A DNA stretch of 64,000 nt from Cladorhizidae sp. MBARI D1340-BT2 (Eukaryota; Porifera; Demospongiae; Poecilosclerida; Cladorhizidae): positions 992,001-1,056,000 of the forward strand of contig JAQNBH010000252.1 in assembly GCA_028752905.1 (NCBI GenBank), given 5' to 3'. The notes beneath the pieces are model-generated. The model had not been told where the DNA came from and made no database searches. It saw nothing but the letters and a program-made list of their open reading frames with translations. The translations under genes and the position numbers were made by a program. Positions 9,998 through 23,589 of the stretch are shown one piece after another. Position 1 is the first letter of the stretch; each line of letters opens with the position of its first letter.

Positions 9998-10905
9998 CCA
10001 GTGAAAAACCACTACATTTATTGATAATCTGTTGACTTGTTGCAGATAAGGGCCTTCTCTATCAGTTGACAAAATCTGGGACTTTGGTCTTGTTAATTAG
10101 GGCAGTTATGAATTGTACTCTTACTTGATGCTAAACATGTTAGCTTCGTAGATTATCCACACTTCACTGAATAGACTTGATGTATAGCTATTAAGATAGG
10201 ACTCTCTAAGTGCTCTCTCTTGATACCAAACATCCATATATTCTGCACACTTCACTGTAATGGACTTGCAAGATAGGTATCTCTCAGTGTTCTCTATCTT
10301 GAGCTAAACATGTTAGCTTCATAGATTCTCCACACTTCACTGAATAGACTTGATATATAGCTCTAAAGGTAGGCCTCTCTCTGTTCTCTCTCTTGATACC
10401 AAACATCCGTATATTCTGCATACATAGAATCACAAGATAGGTTTCTCTATGTGTTCTCTATCTTGATGCTAAACAGGTTAGCTTCATAGATTCTCCACAC
10501 TTCACTGTATAAACTTGATATACAGCTATTAAGATAGGTCTCTCCCTGTGCTCTCTGTTGATATCAAACATCCATAATATTCTGCACACTTCACTGTAAT
10601 GGACTTGATATGATTCGAATGATAGGTTTCATTATGTGTTCTCTATCTTGATATTTGCCCTAATTTGGTCTATATGTTTCTCATTTTCCCCCCAAAAATC
10701 TTGTTATTTTGCCGTAAAGCTCATAACTTTTCTACACTTTACCCAAAAAAGATAATTTTTATATCACCGGATAGCCCTTCTAATTATCTGTCTTTTGTAA
10801 GTGCCAAAATTTTGAGTACTCTAAGTATTAGCAAGTTATGGTGATTTGAAGTGGTAAGGTTTGCGATCTTTCCTGGCGTTTTACAGTTGCCAAAGCGGTG
10901 GCCTG
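9998..10905 (+). repeat. Satellite monomer M12 (908 bp)
   Basis: The gacttg, gtaagtgcc, ttttacag type. It pairs with M5 at offset 6363 and with M25 at offset 11777, so it belongs to both duplication systems. Confidence 0.93.
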
Positions 10906-11812
10906 CCAGTGAAAAACCACTACATTTATTGATAATCTGTTGACATGTTGCAGATAAGGGCCTTCTCTATCAGTTGACAAAATCTGGGACTTTGGTCTTG
11001 TTAATTAGGGCAGTTATGAATTGTACTCTTACTTGATGCTAAACATGTTAGCTTCGTAGATTATCCACACTTCACTGAATAGACTTGATGTATAGCTATT
11101 AAGATAGGACTCTCTAAGTGCTCTCTCTTGATACCAAACATCCATATATTCTGCACACTTCACTGTATGGACTTGCAAGATAGGTATCTCTCAGTGTTCT
11201 CTATCTTGAGCTAAACATGTTAGCTTCATAGATTCTCCACACTTCACTGAATAGACTTGATATATAGCTCTAAAGGTAGGCCTCTCTCTGTTCTCTCTCT
11301 TGATACCAAACATCCGTATATTCTGCATACATAGAATCACAAGATAGGTTTCTCTATGTGTTCTCTATCTTGATGCTAAACAGGTTAGCTTCATAGATTC
11401 TCCACACTTCACTGTATAAACTTGATATACAGCTATTAAGATAGGTCTCTCCCTGTGCTCTCTGTTGATATCAAACATCCATAATATTCTGCAAACTTCA
11501 CTGTAATGGACTTGATATGATTCGAATGATAGGTTTCATTATGTGTTCTCTATCTTGATATTTGCCCTAATTTGGTCTATATGTTTCTCATTTTCCCCCA
11601 AAAAATCTTGTTATTTTGCCGTAAAGCTCATAACTTTTCTACTCTTTACCCAAAAAAGATAATTTTTATATCACCGGATAGCCCTTCTAATTATCTGTCT
11701 TTTGTACGTGCCAAAATTTTGAGTACTCTAAGTATTAGCAAGTTATGGTGATTTGAAGTGGTAAGGTTTGCGATCTTTCCTGGCGTTTTCCAGTTGCCAA
11801 AGCGGTGGCCTG
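10906..11812 (+). repeat. Satellite monomer M13 (907 bp, anchor type)
   Basis: Anchor ctactc with C5A6, but gcaaac and tggtgatttgaagtgg, unlike M1. Same as M26 and, apart from one base, M37. Confidence 0.93.
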
Positions 11813-12720
11813 CCAGTGAAAAACCACTACATTTATTGATAATCTGTTGACATGTTGCAGATAAGGGCCTTCTCTATCAGTTGACAAAATCTGGGACTTT
11901 GGTCTTGTTAATTAGGGCAGTTATGAATTGTACTCTTACTTGATGCTAAACATGTTAGCTTCGTAGATTATCCACACTTCACTGAATTGACTTGATGTAT
12001 AGCTATTAAGATAGGACTCTCTAAGTGCTCTCTCTTGATATCAAACATCCATATATTCTGCACACTTCACTGTAATGGACTTGCAAGATAGGTATCTCTC
12101 AGTGTTCTCTATCTTGAGCTAAACATGTTAGCTTCATAGATTCTCCACACTTCACTGAATAGACTTGATATATAGCTCTAAAGGTAGGCCTCTCTCTGTT
12201 CTCTCTCTTGATACCAAACATCCGTATATTCTGCATACATAGAATCACAAGATAGGTTTCTCTATGTGTTCTCTATCTTGATGCTAAACAGGTTAGCTTC
12301 ATAGATTCTCCACACTTCACTGTATAAACTTGATATATAGCTATTAAGATAGGTCTCTCCCTGTGCTCTCTGTTGATATCAAACATCCATAATATTCTGC
12401 AAACTTCACTGTAATGGACTTGATATGATTCGAATGATAGGTTTCATTATGTGTTCTCTATCTTGATATTTGCCCTAATTTGGTCTATATGTTTCTCATT
12501 TTCCCCCCAAAAATCTTGTTATTTTGCCGTAAAGCTCATAACTTTTCTACACTTTACCCAAAAAAGATAATTTTTATATCACCGGATAGCCCTTCTAATT
12601 ATCTGTCTTTTGTACGTGCCAAAATTTTGAGTACTCTAAGTATTAGCAAGTTATGATGATTTGAAGTGGTAAGGTTTGCGATCTTTCCTGGCGTTTTACA
12701 GTTGCCAAAGCGGTGGCCTG
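11813..12720 (+). repeat. Satellite monomer M14 (908 bp)
   Basis: Has gaattgac (T at 11988), gatatcaaac, tatagc, gcaaac, gataa, tgatgattt and ttttacag. Exact counterpart of M27. Confidence 0.93.
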
Positions 12721-13627
12721 CCAGTGAAAAACCACTACATTTATTGATAATCTGTTGACATGTTGCAGATAAGGGCCTTCTCTATCAGTTGACAAAATCT
12801 GGGACTTTGGTCTTGTTAATTAGGGCAGTTATGAATTGTACTCTTACTTGATGCTAAACATGTTAGCTTCGTAGATTATCCACACTTCACTGAATAGACT
12901 TGATGTATAGCTATTAAGATAGGACTCTCTAAGTGCTCTCTCTTGATACCAAACATCCATATATTCTGCACACTTCACTGTATGGACTTGCAAGATAGGT
13001 ATCTCTCAGTGTTCTCTATCTTGAGCTAAACATGTTAGCTTCATAGATTCTCCACACTTCACTGAATAGACTTGATATATAGCTCTAAAGGTAGGCCTCT
13101 CTCTGTTCTCTCTCTTGATACCAAACATCCGTATATTCTGCATACATAGAATCACAAGATAGGTTTCTCTATGTGTTCTCTATCTTGATGCTAAACAGGT
13201 TAGCTTCATAGATTCTCCACACTTCACTGTATAAACTTGATATACAGCTATTAAGATAGGTCTCTCCCTGTGCTCTCTGTTGATATCAAACATCCATAAT
13301 ATTCTGCACACTTCACTGTAATGGACTTGATATGATTCGAATGATAGGTTTCATTATGTGTTCTCTATCTTGATATTTGCCCTAATTTGGTCTATATGTT
13401 TCTCATTTTCCCCCCAAAAATCTTGTTATTTTGCCGTAAAGCTCATAACTTTTCTACACTTTACCCCAAAAAGATCATTTTTATATCACCGGATAGCCCT
13501 TCTAATTATCTGTCTTTTGTACGTGCCAAAATTTTGAGTACTCTAAGTATTAGCAAGTTATGGTGATTTGAAGTGGTAAGGTTTGCGATCTTTCCTGGCG
13601 TTTTCCAGTTGCCAAAGCGGTGGCCTG
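12721..13627 (+). repeat. Satellite monomer M15 (907 bp)
   Basis: The gtatgg, tacagc, gcacac, gatca, ttttccag type, shared with M24 and M28. Confidence 0.93.
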
Positions 13628-14527
13628 CCAGTGAAAAACCACTACATTTATTGATAATCTGTTGACATGTTGCAGATAAGGGCCTTCTCTATCAGTTGAC
13701 AAAATCTGGGACTTTGGTCTTGTTAATTAGGGCAGTTATGAATTGTACTCTTACTTGATGCTAAACATGTTAGCTTCGTAGATTATCCACACTTCACTGA
13801 ATAGACTTGATGTATAGCTATTAAGATAGGACTCTCTAAGTGCTCTCTCTTGATACCAAACATCCATATATTCTGCACACTTCACTGTAATGGACTTGCA
13901 AGATAGGTATCTCTCAGTGTTCTCTATCTTGAGCTAAACATGTTAGCTTCATAGATTCTCCACACTTCACTGAATAGACTTGATATATAGCTCTAAAGGT
14001 AGGCCTCTCTCTGTTCTCTCTCTTGATACCAAACATCCGTATATTCTGCATACATAGAATCACAAGATAGGTTTCTCTATGTGTTCTCTATCTTGATGCT
14101 AAACAGGTTAGCTTCATAGATTCTCCACACTTAAACTTGATATACAGCTATTAAGATAGGTCTCTCCCTGTGCTCTCTGTTGATATCAAACATCCATAAT
14201 ATTCTGCACACTTCACTGTAATGGACTTGATATGATTCGAATGATAGGTTTCATTATGTGTTCTCTATCTTGATATTTGCCCTAATTTGGTCTATATGTT
14301 TCTCATTTTCCCCCCAAAAATCTTGTTATTTTGCCGTAAAGCTCATAACTTTTCTACACTTTACCCCAAAAAGATCATTTTTATATCACCGGATAGCCCT
14401 TCTAATTATCTGTCTTTTGTACGTGCCAAAATTTTGAGTACTCTAAGTATTAGCAAGTTATGGTGATTTGAAGTGGTAAGATTTGCGATCTTTCCTGGCG
14501 TTTTCCAGTTGCCAAAGCGGTGGCCTG
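13628..14527 (+). repeat. Satellite monomer M16 (900 bp, 8-bp deletion type)
   Basis: First copy with ccacacttaaac (cactgtat missing after 14132). Also carries taagatttgcg (A at 14481), shared only with M29. Confidence 0.93.
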
Positions 14528-15435
14528 CCAGTGAAAAACCACTACATTTATTGATAATCTGTTGACATGTTGCAGATAAGGGCCTTCTCTATCAGTTGAC
14601 AAAATCTGGGACTTTGGTCTTGTTAATTAGGGCAGTTATGAATTGTACTCTTACTTGATGCTAAACATGTTAGCTTCGTAGATTATCCACACTTCACTGA
14701 ATAGACTTGATGTATAGCTATTAAGATAGGACTCTCTAAGTGCTCTCTCTTGATACCAAACATCCATATATTCTGCACACTTCACTGTAATGGACTTGCA
14801 AGATAGGTATCTCTCAGTGTTCTCTATCTTGAGCTAAACATGTTAGCTTCATAGATTCTCCACACTTCACTGAATAGACTTGATATATAGCTCTAAAGGT
14901 AGGCCTCTCCCTGTTCTCTCTCTTGATACCAAACATCCGTATATTCTGCATACATAGAATCACAAGATAGGTTTCTCTATGTGTTCTCTATCTTGATGCT
15001 AAACAGGTTAGCTTCATAGATTCTCCACACTTCACTGTATAAACTTGATATATAGCTATTAAGATAGGTCTCTCCCTGTGCTCTCTGTTGATATCAAACA
15101 TCCATAATATTCTGCAAACTTCACTGTAATGGACTTGATATGATTCGAATGATAGGTTTCATTATGTGTTCTCTATCTTGATATTTGCCCTAATTTGGTC
15201 TATATGTTTCTCATTTCCCCCCCCAAAATCTTGTTATTTTGCCGTAAAGCTCATAACTTTTCTACACTTGACCCAAAAAAGATAATGTTTATATCACCGA
15301 ATAGCCCTTCTAATTATCTGTCTTTTGTACGTGCCAAAATTTTGAGTACTCTAAGTATTAGCAAGTTATGGTGATTTGAAGTGGTAAGGTTTGCGATCTT
15401 TCCTGGCGTTTTCCAGTTGCCAAAGCGGTGGCCTG
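14528..15435 (+). repeat. Satellite monomer M17 (908 bp)
   Basis: Carries ctctccctg (C at 14910), T3C8A4, cttgaccc, gataatgttt and caccgaatag. Shared as a set with M30. Confidence 0.93.
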
Positions 15436-16343
15436 CCAGTGAAAAACCACTACATTTATTGATAATCTGTTGACATGTTGCAGATAAGGGCCTTCTCTAT
15501 CAGTTGACAAAATCTGGGACTTTGGTCTTGTTAATTAGGGCAGTTATGAATTGTACTCTTACTTGATGCTAAACATGTTAGCTTCGTAGATTATCCACAC
15601 TTCACTGAATAGACTTGATGTATAGCTATTAAGATAGGACTCTCTAAGTGCTCTCTCTTGATACCAAACATCCATATATTCTGCACACTTCACTGTAATG
15701 GACTTGCAAGATAGGTATCTCTCAGTGTTCTCTATCTTGAGCTAAACATGTTAGCTTCATAGATTCTCCACACTTCACTGAATAGACTTGATATATAGCT
15801 CTAAAGGTAGGCCTCTCTCTGTTCTCTCTCTTGATACCAAACATCCGTATATTCTGCATACATAGAATCACAAGATAGGTTTCTCTATGTGTTCTCTATC
15901 TTGATGCTAAACAGGTTAGCTTCATAGATTCTCCACACTTCACTGTATAAACTTGATATATAGCTATTAAGATAGGTCTCTCCCTGTGCTCTCTGTTGAT
16001 ATCAAACATCCATAATATTCTGCACACTTCACTGTAATGGACTTGATATGATTCGAATGATAGGTTTCATTATGTGTTCTCTATCTTGATATTTGCCCTA
16101 ATTTGGTCTATATGTTTCTCATTTTCCCCCCAAAAATCTTGTTATTTTGCCGTAAAGCTCATAACTTTTCTACACTTTACCCCAAAAAGATCATTTTTAT
16201 ATCACCGGATAGCCCTTCTAATTATCTGTCTTTTGTACGTGCCAAAATTTTGAGTACTCTAAGTATTAGCAAGTTATGGTGATTTGAAGTGGTAAGGTTT
16301 GCGATCTTTCCTGGCGTTTTCCAGTTGCCAAAGCGGTGGCCTG
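15436..16343 (+). repeat. Satellite monomer M18 (908 bp)
   Basis: The gtaatgg, tatagc, gcacac, gatca, ttttccag type. Counterpart of M31. Confidence 0.93.
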
Positions 16344-17243
16344 CCAGTGAAAAACCACTACATTTATTGATAATCTGTTGACTTGTTGCAGATAAGGGCC
16401 TTCTCTATCAGTTGACAAAATCTGGGACTTTGGTCTTGTTAATTAGGGCAGTTATGAATTGTACTCTTACTTGATGCTAAACATGTTAGCTTCGTAGATT
16501 ATCCACACTTCACTGAATAGACTTGATGTATAGCTATTAAGATAGGACTCTCTAAGTGCTCTCTCTTGATACCAAACATCCATATATTCTGCACACTTCA
16601 CTGTAATGGACTTGCAAGATAGGTATCTCTCAGTGTTCTCTATCTTGAGCTAAACATGTTAGCTTCATAGATTCTCCACACTTCACTGAATAGACTTGAT
16701 ATATAGCTCTAAAGGTAGGCCTCTCTCTGTTCTCTCTCTTGATACCAAACATCCGTATATTCTGCATACATAGAATCACAAGATAGGTTTCTCTATGTGT
16801 TCTCTATCTTGATGCTAAACAGGTTAGCTTCATAGATTCTCCACACTTAAACTTGATATACAGCTATTAAGATAGGTCTCTCCCTGTGCTCTCTGTTGAT
16901 ATCAAACATCCATAATATTCTGCACACTTCACTGTAATGGACTTGATATGATTCGAATGATAGGTTTCATTATGTGTTCTCTATCTTGATATTTGCCCTA
17001 ATTTGGTCTATATGTTTCTCATTTTCCCCCCAAAAATCTTGTTATTTTGCCGTAAAGCTCATAACTTTTCTACACTTTACCCCAAAAAGATAATTTTTAT
17101 ATCACCGGATAGCCCTTCTAATTATCTGTCTTTTGTACGTGCCAAAATTTTGAGTACTCTAAGTATTAGCAAGTTATGGTGATTTGAAGTGGTAAGGTTT
17201 GCGATCTTTCCTGGCGTTTTACAGTTGCCAAAGCGGTGGCCTG
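16344..17243 (+). repeat. Satellite monomer M19 (900 bp, 8-bp deletion type)
   Basis: Has gacttg, the deletion and ttttacag. It combines ccccaaaaa with gataa, breaking the usual 747/756 linkage. Shared only with M32. Confidence 0.93.
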
Positions 17244-18151
17244 CCAGTGAAAAACCACTACATTTATTGATAATCTGTTGACATGTTGCAGATAAGGGCC
17301 TTCTCTATCAGTTGACAAAATCTGGGACTTTGGTCTTGTTAATTAGGGCAGTTATGAATTGTACTCTTACTTGATGCTAAACATGTTAGCTTCGTAGATT
17401 ATCCACACTTCACTGAATAGACTTGATGTATAGCTATTAAGATAGGACTCTCTAAGTGCTCTCTCTTGATACCAAACATCCATATATTCTGCACACTTCA
17501 CTGTAATGGACTTGCAAGATAGGTATCTCTCAGTGTTCTCTATCTTGAGCTAAACATGTTAGCTTCATAGATTCTCCACACTTCACTGAATAGACTTGAT
17601 ATATAGCTCTAAAGGTAGGCCTCTCTCTGTTCTCTCTCTTGATACCAAACATCCGTATATTCTGCATACATAGAATCACAAGATAGGTTTCTCTATGTGT
17701 TCTCTATCTTGATGCTAAACAGGTTAGCTTCATAGATTCTCCACACTTCACTGTATAAACTTGATATATAGCTATTAAGATAGGTCTCTCCCTGTGCTCT
17801 CTGTTGATATCAAACATCCATAATATTCTGCAAACTTCACTGTAATGGACTTGATATGATTCGAATGATAGGTTTCATTATGTGTTCTCTATCTTGATAT
17901 TTGCCCTAATTTGGTCTATATGTTTCTCATTTCCCCCCCCAAAATCTTGTTATTTTGCCGTAAAGCTCATAACTTTTCTACACTTGACCCAAAAAAGATA
18001 ATGTTTATATCACCGAATAGCCCTTCTAATTATCTGTCTTTTGTACGTGCCAAAATTTTGAGTACTCTAAGTATTAGCAAGTTATGGTGATTTGAAGTGG
18101 TAAGGTTTGCGATCTTTCCTGGCGTTTTCCAGTTGCCAAAGCGGTGGCCTG
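17244..18151 (+). repeat. Satellite monomer M20 (908 bp)
   Basis: T3C8A4, cttgaccc, gataatgttt and caccgaatag as in M17, but with the usual ctctctctg. Counterpart of M33. Confidence 0.93.
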
Positions 18152-19059
18152 CCAGTGAAAAACCACTACATTTATTGATAATCTGTTGACATGTTGCAGA
18201 TAAGGGCCTTCTCTATCAGTTGACAAAATCTGGGACTTTGGTCTTGTTAATTAGGGCAGTTATGAATTGTACTCTAACTTGATGCTAAACATGTTAGCTT
18301 CGTAGATTATCCACACTTCACTGAATAGACTTGATGTATAGCTATTAAGATAGGACTCTCTAAGTGCTCTCTCTTGATACCAAACATCCATATATTCTGC
18401 ACACTTCACTGTAATGGACTTGCAAGATAGGTATCTCTCAGTGTTCTCTATCTTGAGCTAAACATGTTAGCTTCATAGATTCTCCACACTTCACTGAATA
18501 GACTTGATATATAGCTCTAAAGGTAGGCCTCTCTCTGTTCTCTCTCTTGATACCAAACATCCGTATATTCTGCATACATAGAATCACAAGATAGGTTTCT
18601 CTATGTGTTCTCTATCTTGATGCTAAACAGGTTAGCTTCATAGATTCTCCACACTTCACTGTATAAACTTGATATATAGCTATTAAGATAGGTCTCTCCC
18701 TGTGCTCTCTGTTGATATCAAACATCCATAATATTCTGCAAACTTCACTGTAATGGACTTGATATGATTCGAATGATAGGTTTCATTATGTGTTCTCTAT
18801 CTTGATATTTGCCCTAATTTGGTCTATATGTTTCTCATTTTCCCCCCAAAAATCTTGTTATTTTGCCGTAAAGCTCATAACTTTTCTACACTTGACCCAA
18901 AAAAGATAATGTTTATATCACCGAATAGCCCTTCTAATTATCTGTCTTTTGTACGTGCCAAAATTTTGAGTACTCTAAGTATTAGCAAGTTATGGTGATT
19001 TGAAGTGGTAAGGTTTGCGATCTTTCCTGGCGTTTTCCAGTTGCCAAAGCGGTGGCCTG
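18152..19059 (+). repeat. Satellite monomer M21 (908 bp, hybrid, unpaired)
   Basis: Starts like M22 (ctctaac, A at 18276) and ends like M20 (cttgaccc, caccgaatag), but with a T4C6A5 tract. It has no partner in block III. Confidence 0.9.
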
Positions 19060-19967
19060 CCAGTGAAAAACCACTACATTTATTGATAATCTGTTGACAT
19101 GTTGCAGATAAGGGCCTTCTCTATCAGTTGACAAAATCTGGGACTTTGGTCTTGTTAATTAGGGCAGTTATGAATTGTACTCTAACTTGATGCTAAACAT
19201 GTTAGCTTCGTAGATTATCCACACTTCACTGAATAGACTTGATGTATAGCTATTAAGATAGGACTCTCTAAGTGCTCTCTCTTGATACCAAACATCCATA
19301 TATTCTGCACACTTCACTGTAATGGACTTGCAAGATAGGTATCTCTCAGTGTTCTCTATCTTGAGCTAAACATGTTAGCTTCATAGATTCTCCACACTTC
19401 ACTGAATAGACTTGATATATAGCTCTAAAGGTAGGCCTCTCTCTGTTCTCTCTCTTGATACCAAACATCCGTATATTCTGCATACATAGAATCACAAGAT
19501 AGGTTTCTCTATGTGTTCTCTATCTTGATGCTAAACAGGTTAGCTTCATAGATTCTCCACACTTCACTGTATAAACTTGATATATAGCTATTAAGATAGG
19601 TCTCTCCCTGTGCTCTCTGTTGATATCAAACATCCATAATATTCTGCACACTTCACTGTAATGGACTTGATATGATTCGAATGATAGGTTTCATTATGTG
19701 TTCTCTATCTTGATATTTGCCCTAATTTGGTCTATATGTTTCTCATTTTCCCCCCAAAAATCTTGTTATTTTGCCGTAAAGCTCATAACTTTTCTACACT
19801 TTACCCCAAAAAGATCATTTTTATATAACCGGATAGCCCTTCTAATTATCTGTCTTTTGTACGTGCCAAAATTTTGAGTACTCTAAGTATTAGCAAGTTA
19901 TGGTGATTTGAAGTGGTAAGGTTTGCGATCTTTCCTGGCGTTTTCCAGTTGCCAAAGCGGTGGCCTG
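19060..19967 (+). repeat. Satellite monomer M22 (908 bp)
   Basis: Carries ctctaac and tatataaccgg (A for C). The pair of variants is shared only with M34. Confidence 0.93.
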
Positions 19968-20867
19968 CCAGTGAAAAACCACTACATTTATTGATAATCT
20001 GTTGACTTGTTGCAGATAAGGGCCTTCTCTATCAGTTGACAAAATCTGGGACTTTGGTCTTGTTAATTAGGGCAGTTATGAATTGTACTCTTACTTGATG
20101 CTAAACATGTTAGCTTCGTAGATTATCCACACTTCACTGAATAGACTTGATGTATAGCTATTAAGATAGGACTCTCTAAGTGCTCTCTCTTGATACCAAA
20201 CATCCATATATTCTGCACACTTCACTGTAATGGACTTGCAAGATAGGTATCTCTCAGTGTTCTCTATCTTGAGCTAAACATGTTAGCTTCATAGATTCTC
20301 CACACTTCACTGAATAGACTTGATATATAGCTCTAAAGGTAGGCCTCTCTCTGTTCTCTCTCTTGATACCAAACATCCGTATATTCTGCATACATAGAAT
20401 CACAAGATAGGTTTCTCTATGTGTTCTCTATCTTGATGCTAAACAGGTTAGCTTCATAGATTCTCCACACTTAAACTTGATATACAGCTATTAAGATAGG
20501 TCTCTCCCTGTGCTCTCTGTTGATATCAAACATCCATAATATTCTGCACACTTCACTGTAATGGACTTGATATGATTCGAATGATAGGTTTCATTATGTG
20601 TTCTCTATCTTGATATTTGCCCTAATTTGGTCTATATGTTTCTCATTTTCCCCCCAAAAATCTTGTTATTTTGCCGTAAAGCTCATAACTTTTCTACACT
20701 TTACCCAAAAAAGATAATTTTTATATCACCGGATAGCCCTTCTAATTATCTGTCTTTTGTAAGTGCCAAAATTTTGAGTACTCTAAGTATTAGCAAGTTA
20801 TGGTGATTTGAAGTGGTAAGGTTTGCGATCTTTCCTGGCGTTTTACAGTTGCCAAAGCGGTGGCCTG
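19968..20867 (+). repeat. Satellite monomer M23 (900 bp, 8-bp deletion type)
   Basis: The gacttg, deletion, gataa, gtaagtgcc, ttttacag type, shared with M35 and M42. Confidence 0.93.
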
Positions 20868-21774
20868 CCAGTGAAAAACCACTACATTTATTGATAATCT
20901 GTTGACATGTTGCAGATAAGGGCCTTCTCTATCAGTTGACAAAATCTGGGACTTTGGTCTTGTTAATTAGGGCAGTTATGAATTGTACTCTTACTTGATG
21001 CTAAACATGTTAGCTTCGTAGATTATCCACACTTCACTGAATAGACTTGATGTATAGCTATTAAGATAGGACTCTCTAAGTGCTCTCTCTTGATACCAAA
21101 CATCCATATATTCTGCACACTTCACTGTATGGACTTGCAAGATAGGTATCTCTCAGTGTTCTCTATCTTGAGCTAAACATGTTAGCTTCATAGATTCTCC
21201 ACACTTCACTGAATAGACTTGATATATAGCTCTAAAGGTAGGCCTCTCTCTGTTCTCTCTCTTGATACCAAACATCCGTATATTCTGCATACATAGAATC
21301 ACAAGATAGGTTTCTCTATGTGTTCTCTATCTTGATGCTAAACAGGTTAGCTTCATAGATTCTCCACACTTCACTGTATAAACTTGATATACAGCTATTA
21401 AGATAGGTCTCTCCCTGTGCTCTCTGTTGATATCAAACATCCATAATATTCTGCACACTTCACTGTAATGGACTTGATATGATTCGAATGATAGGTTTCA
21501 TTATGTGTTCTCTATCTTGATATTTGCCCTAATTTGGTCTATATGTTTCTCATTTTCCCCCCAAAAATCTTGTTATTTTGCCGTAAAGCTCATAACTTTT
21601 CTACACTTTACCCCAAAAAGATCATTTTTATATCACCGGATAGCCCTTCTAATTATCTGTCTTTTGTACGTGCCAAAATTTTGAGTACTCTAAGTATTAG
21701 CAAGTTATGGTGATTTGAAGTGGTAAGGTTTGCGATCTTTCCTGGCGTTTTCCAGTTGCCAAAGCGGTGGCCTG
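20868..21774 (+). repeat. Satellite monomer M24 (907 bp)
   Basis: Same type as M15: gtatgg, tacagc, gatca. It occupies the place where block III has the hybrid M36. Confidence 0.93.
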
Positions 21775-22682
21775 CCAGTGAAAAACCACTACATTTATTG
21801 ATAATCTGTTGACTTGTTGCAGATAAGGGCCTTCTCTATCAGTTGACAAAATCTGGGACTTTGGTCTTGTTAATTAGGGCAGTTATGAATTGTACTCTTA
21901 CTTGATGCTAAACATGTTAGCTTCGTAGATTATCCACACTTCACTGAATAGACTTGATGTATAGCTATTAAGATAGGACTCTCTAAGTGCTCTCTCTTGA
22001 TACCAAACATCCATATATTCTGCACACTTCACTGTAATGGACTTGCAAGATAGGTATCTCTCAGTGTTCTCTATCTTGAGCTAAACATGTTAGCTTCATA
22101 GATTCTCCACACTTCACTGAATAGACTTGATATATAGCTCTAAAGGTAGGCCTCTCTCTGTTCTCTCTCTTGATACCAAACATCCGTATATTCTGCATAC
22201 ATAGAATCACAAGATAGGTTTCTCTATGTGTTCTCTATCTTGATGCTAAACAGGTTAGCTTCATAGATTCTCCACACTTCACTGTATAAACTTGATATAC
22301 AGCTATTAAGATAGGTCTCTCCCTGTGCTCTCTGTTGATATCAAACATCCATAATATTCTGCACACTTCACTGTAATGGACTTGATATGATTCGAATGAT
22401 AGGTTTCATTATGTGTTCTCTATCTTGATATTTGCCCTAATTTGGTCTATATGTTTCTCATTTTCCCCCCAAAAATCTTGTTATTTTGCCGTAAAGCTCA
22501 TAACTTTTCTACACTTTACCCAAAAAAGATAATTTTTATATCACCGGATAGCCCTTCTAATTATCTGTCTTTTGTAAGTGCCAAAATTTTGAGTACTCTA
22601 AGTATTAGCAAGTTATGGTGATTTGAAGTGGTAAGGTTTGCGATCTTTCCTGGCGTTTTACAGTTGCCAAAGCGGTGGCCTG
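21775..22682 (+). repeat. Satellite monomer M25 (908 bp)
   Basis: The gacttg, gtaagtgcc, ttttacag type without the 8-bp deletion. Pairs with M12 at offset 11777. Confidence 0.93.
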
Positions 22683-23589
22683 CCAGTGAAAAACCACTAC
22701 ATTTATTGATAATCTGTTGACATGTTGCAGATAAGGGCCTTCTCTATCAGTTGACAAAATCTGGGACTTTGGTCTTGTTAATTAGGGCAGTTATGAATTG
22801 TACTCTTACTTGATGCTAAACATGTTAGCTTCGTAGATTATCCACACTTCACTGAATAGACTTGATGTATAGCTATTAAGATAGGACTCTCTAAGTGCTC
22901 TCTCTTGATACCAAACATCCATATATTCTGCACACTTCACTGTATGGACTTGCAAGATAGGTATCTCTCAGTGTTCTCTATCTTGAGCTAAACATGTTAG
23001 CTTCATAGATTCTCCACACTTCACTGAATAGACTTGATATATAGCTCTAAAGGTAGGCCTCTCTCTGTTCTCTCTCTTGATACCAAACATCCGTATATTC
23101 TGCATACATAGAATCACAAGATAGGTTTCTCTATGTGTTCTCTATCTTGATGCTAAACAGGTTAGCTTCATAGATTCTCCACACTTCACTGTATAAACTT
23201 GATATACAGCTATTAAGATAGGTCTCTCCCTGTGCTCTCTGTTGATATCAAACATCCATAATATTCTGCAAACTTCACTGTAATGGACTTGATATGATTC
23301 GAATGATAGGTTTCATTATGTGTTCTCTATCTTGATATTTGCCCTAATTTGGTCTATATGTTTCTCATTTTCCCCCAAAAAATCTTGTTATTTTGCCGTA
23401 AAGCTCATAACTTTTCTACTCTTTACCCAAAAAAGATAATTTTTATATCACCGGATAGCCCTTCTAATTATCTGTCTTTTGTACGTGCCAAAATTTTGAG
23501 TACTCTAAGTATTAGCAAGTTATGGTGATTTGAAGTGGTAAGGTTTGCGATCTTTCCTGGCGTTTTCCAGTTGCCAAAGCGGTGGCCTG
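22683..23589 (+). repeat. Satellite monomer M26 (907 bp, anchor type)
   Basis: Anchor ctactc with C5A6, gcaaac and tggtgatttg. Counterpart of M13. Confidence 0.93.

Larger units (their letters stand above)
1..10905 (+). repeat. Higher-order block I, monomers M1-M12
   Basis: This block starts with an anchor monomer (M1). M2-M5 (908-4542) match M9-M12 (7271-10905) in order, lengths (907, 908, 912, 908) and diagnostic sites at a constant offset of 6363 bp. M4-M5 are followed by a second similar pair, M6-M7. The 8-bp deletion is absent throughout. Three of the eight TATA-insertion monomers are here. Confidence 0.85.
10906..22682 (+). repeat. Higher-order block II, monomers M13-M25 (13-mer, 11777 bp)
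   Basis: Thirteen monomers run from anchor M13 to the base before anchor M26. M12-M20 (9998-18151) are repeated at 21775-29928 with a constant 11777-bp offset and the same length series. Rare variants recur at exactly that offset: T at 11988 and 23765, A at 14481 and 26258, C at 14910 and 26687. This shows amplification as a multi-monomer unit. Confidence 0.9.
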
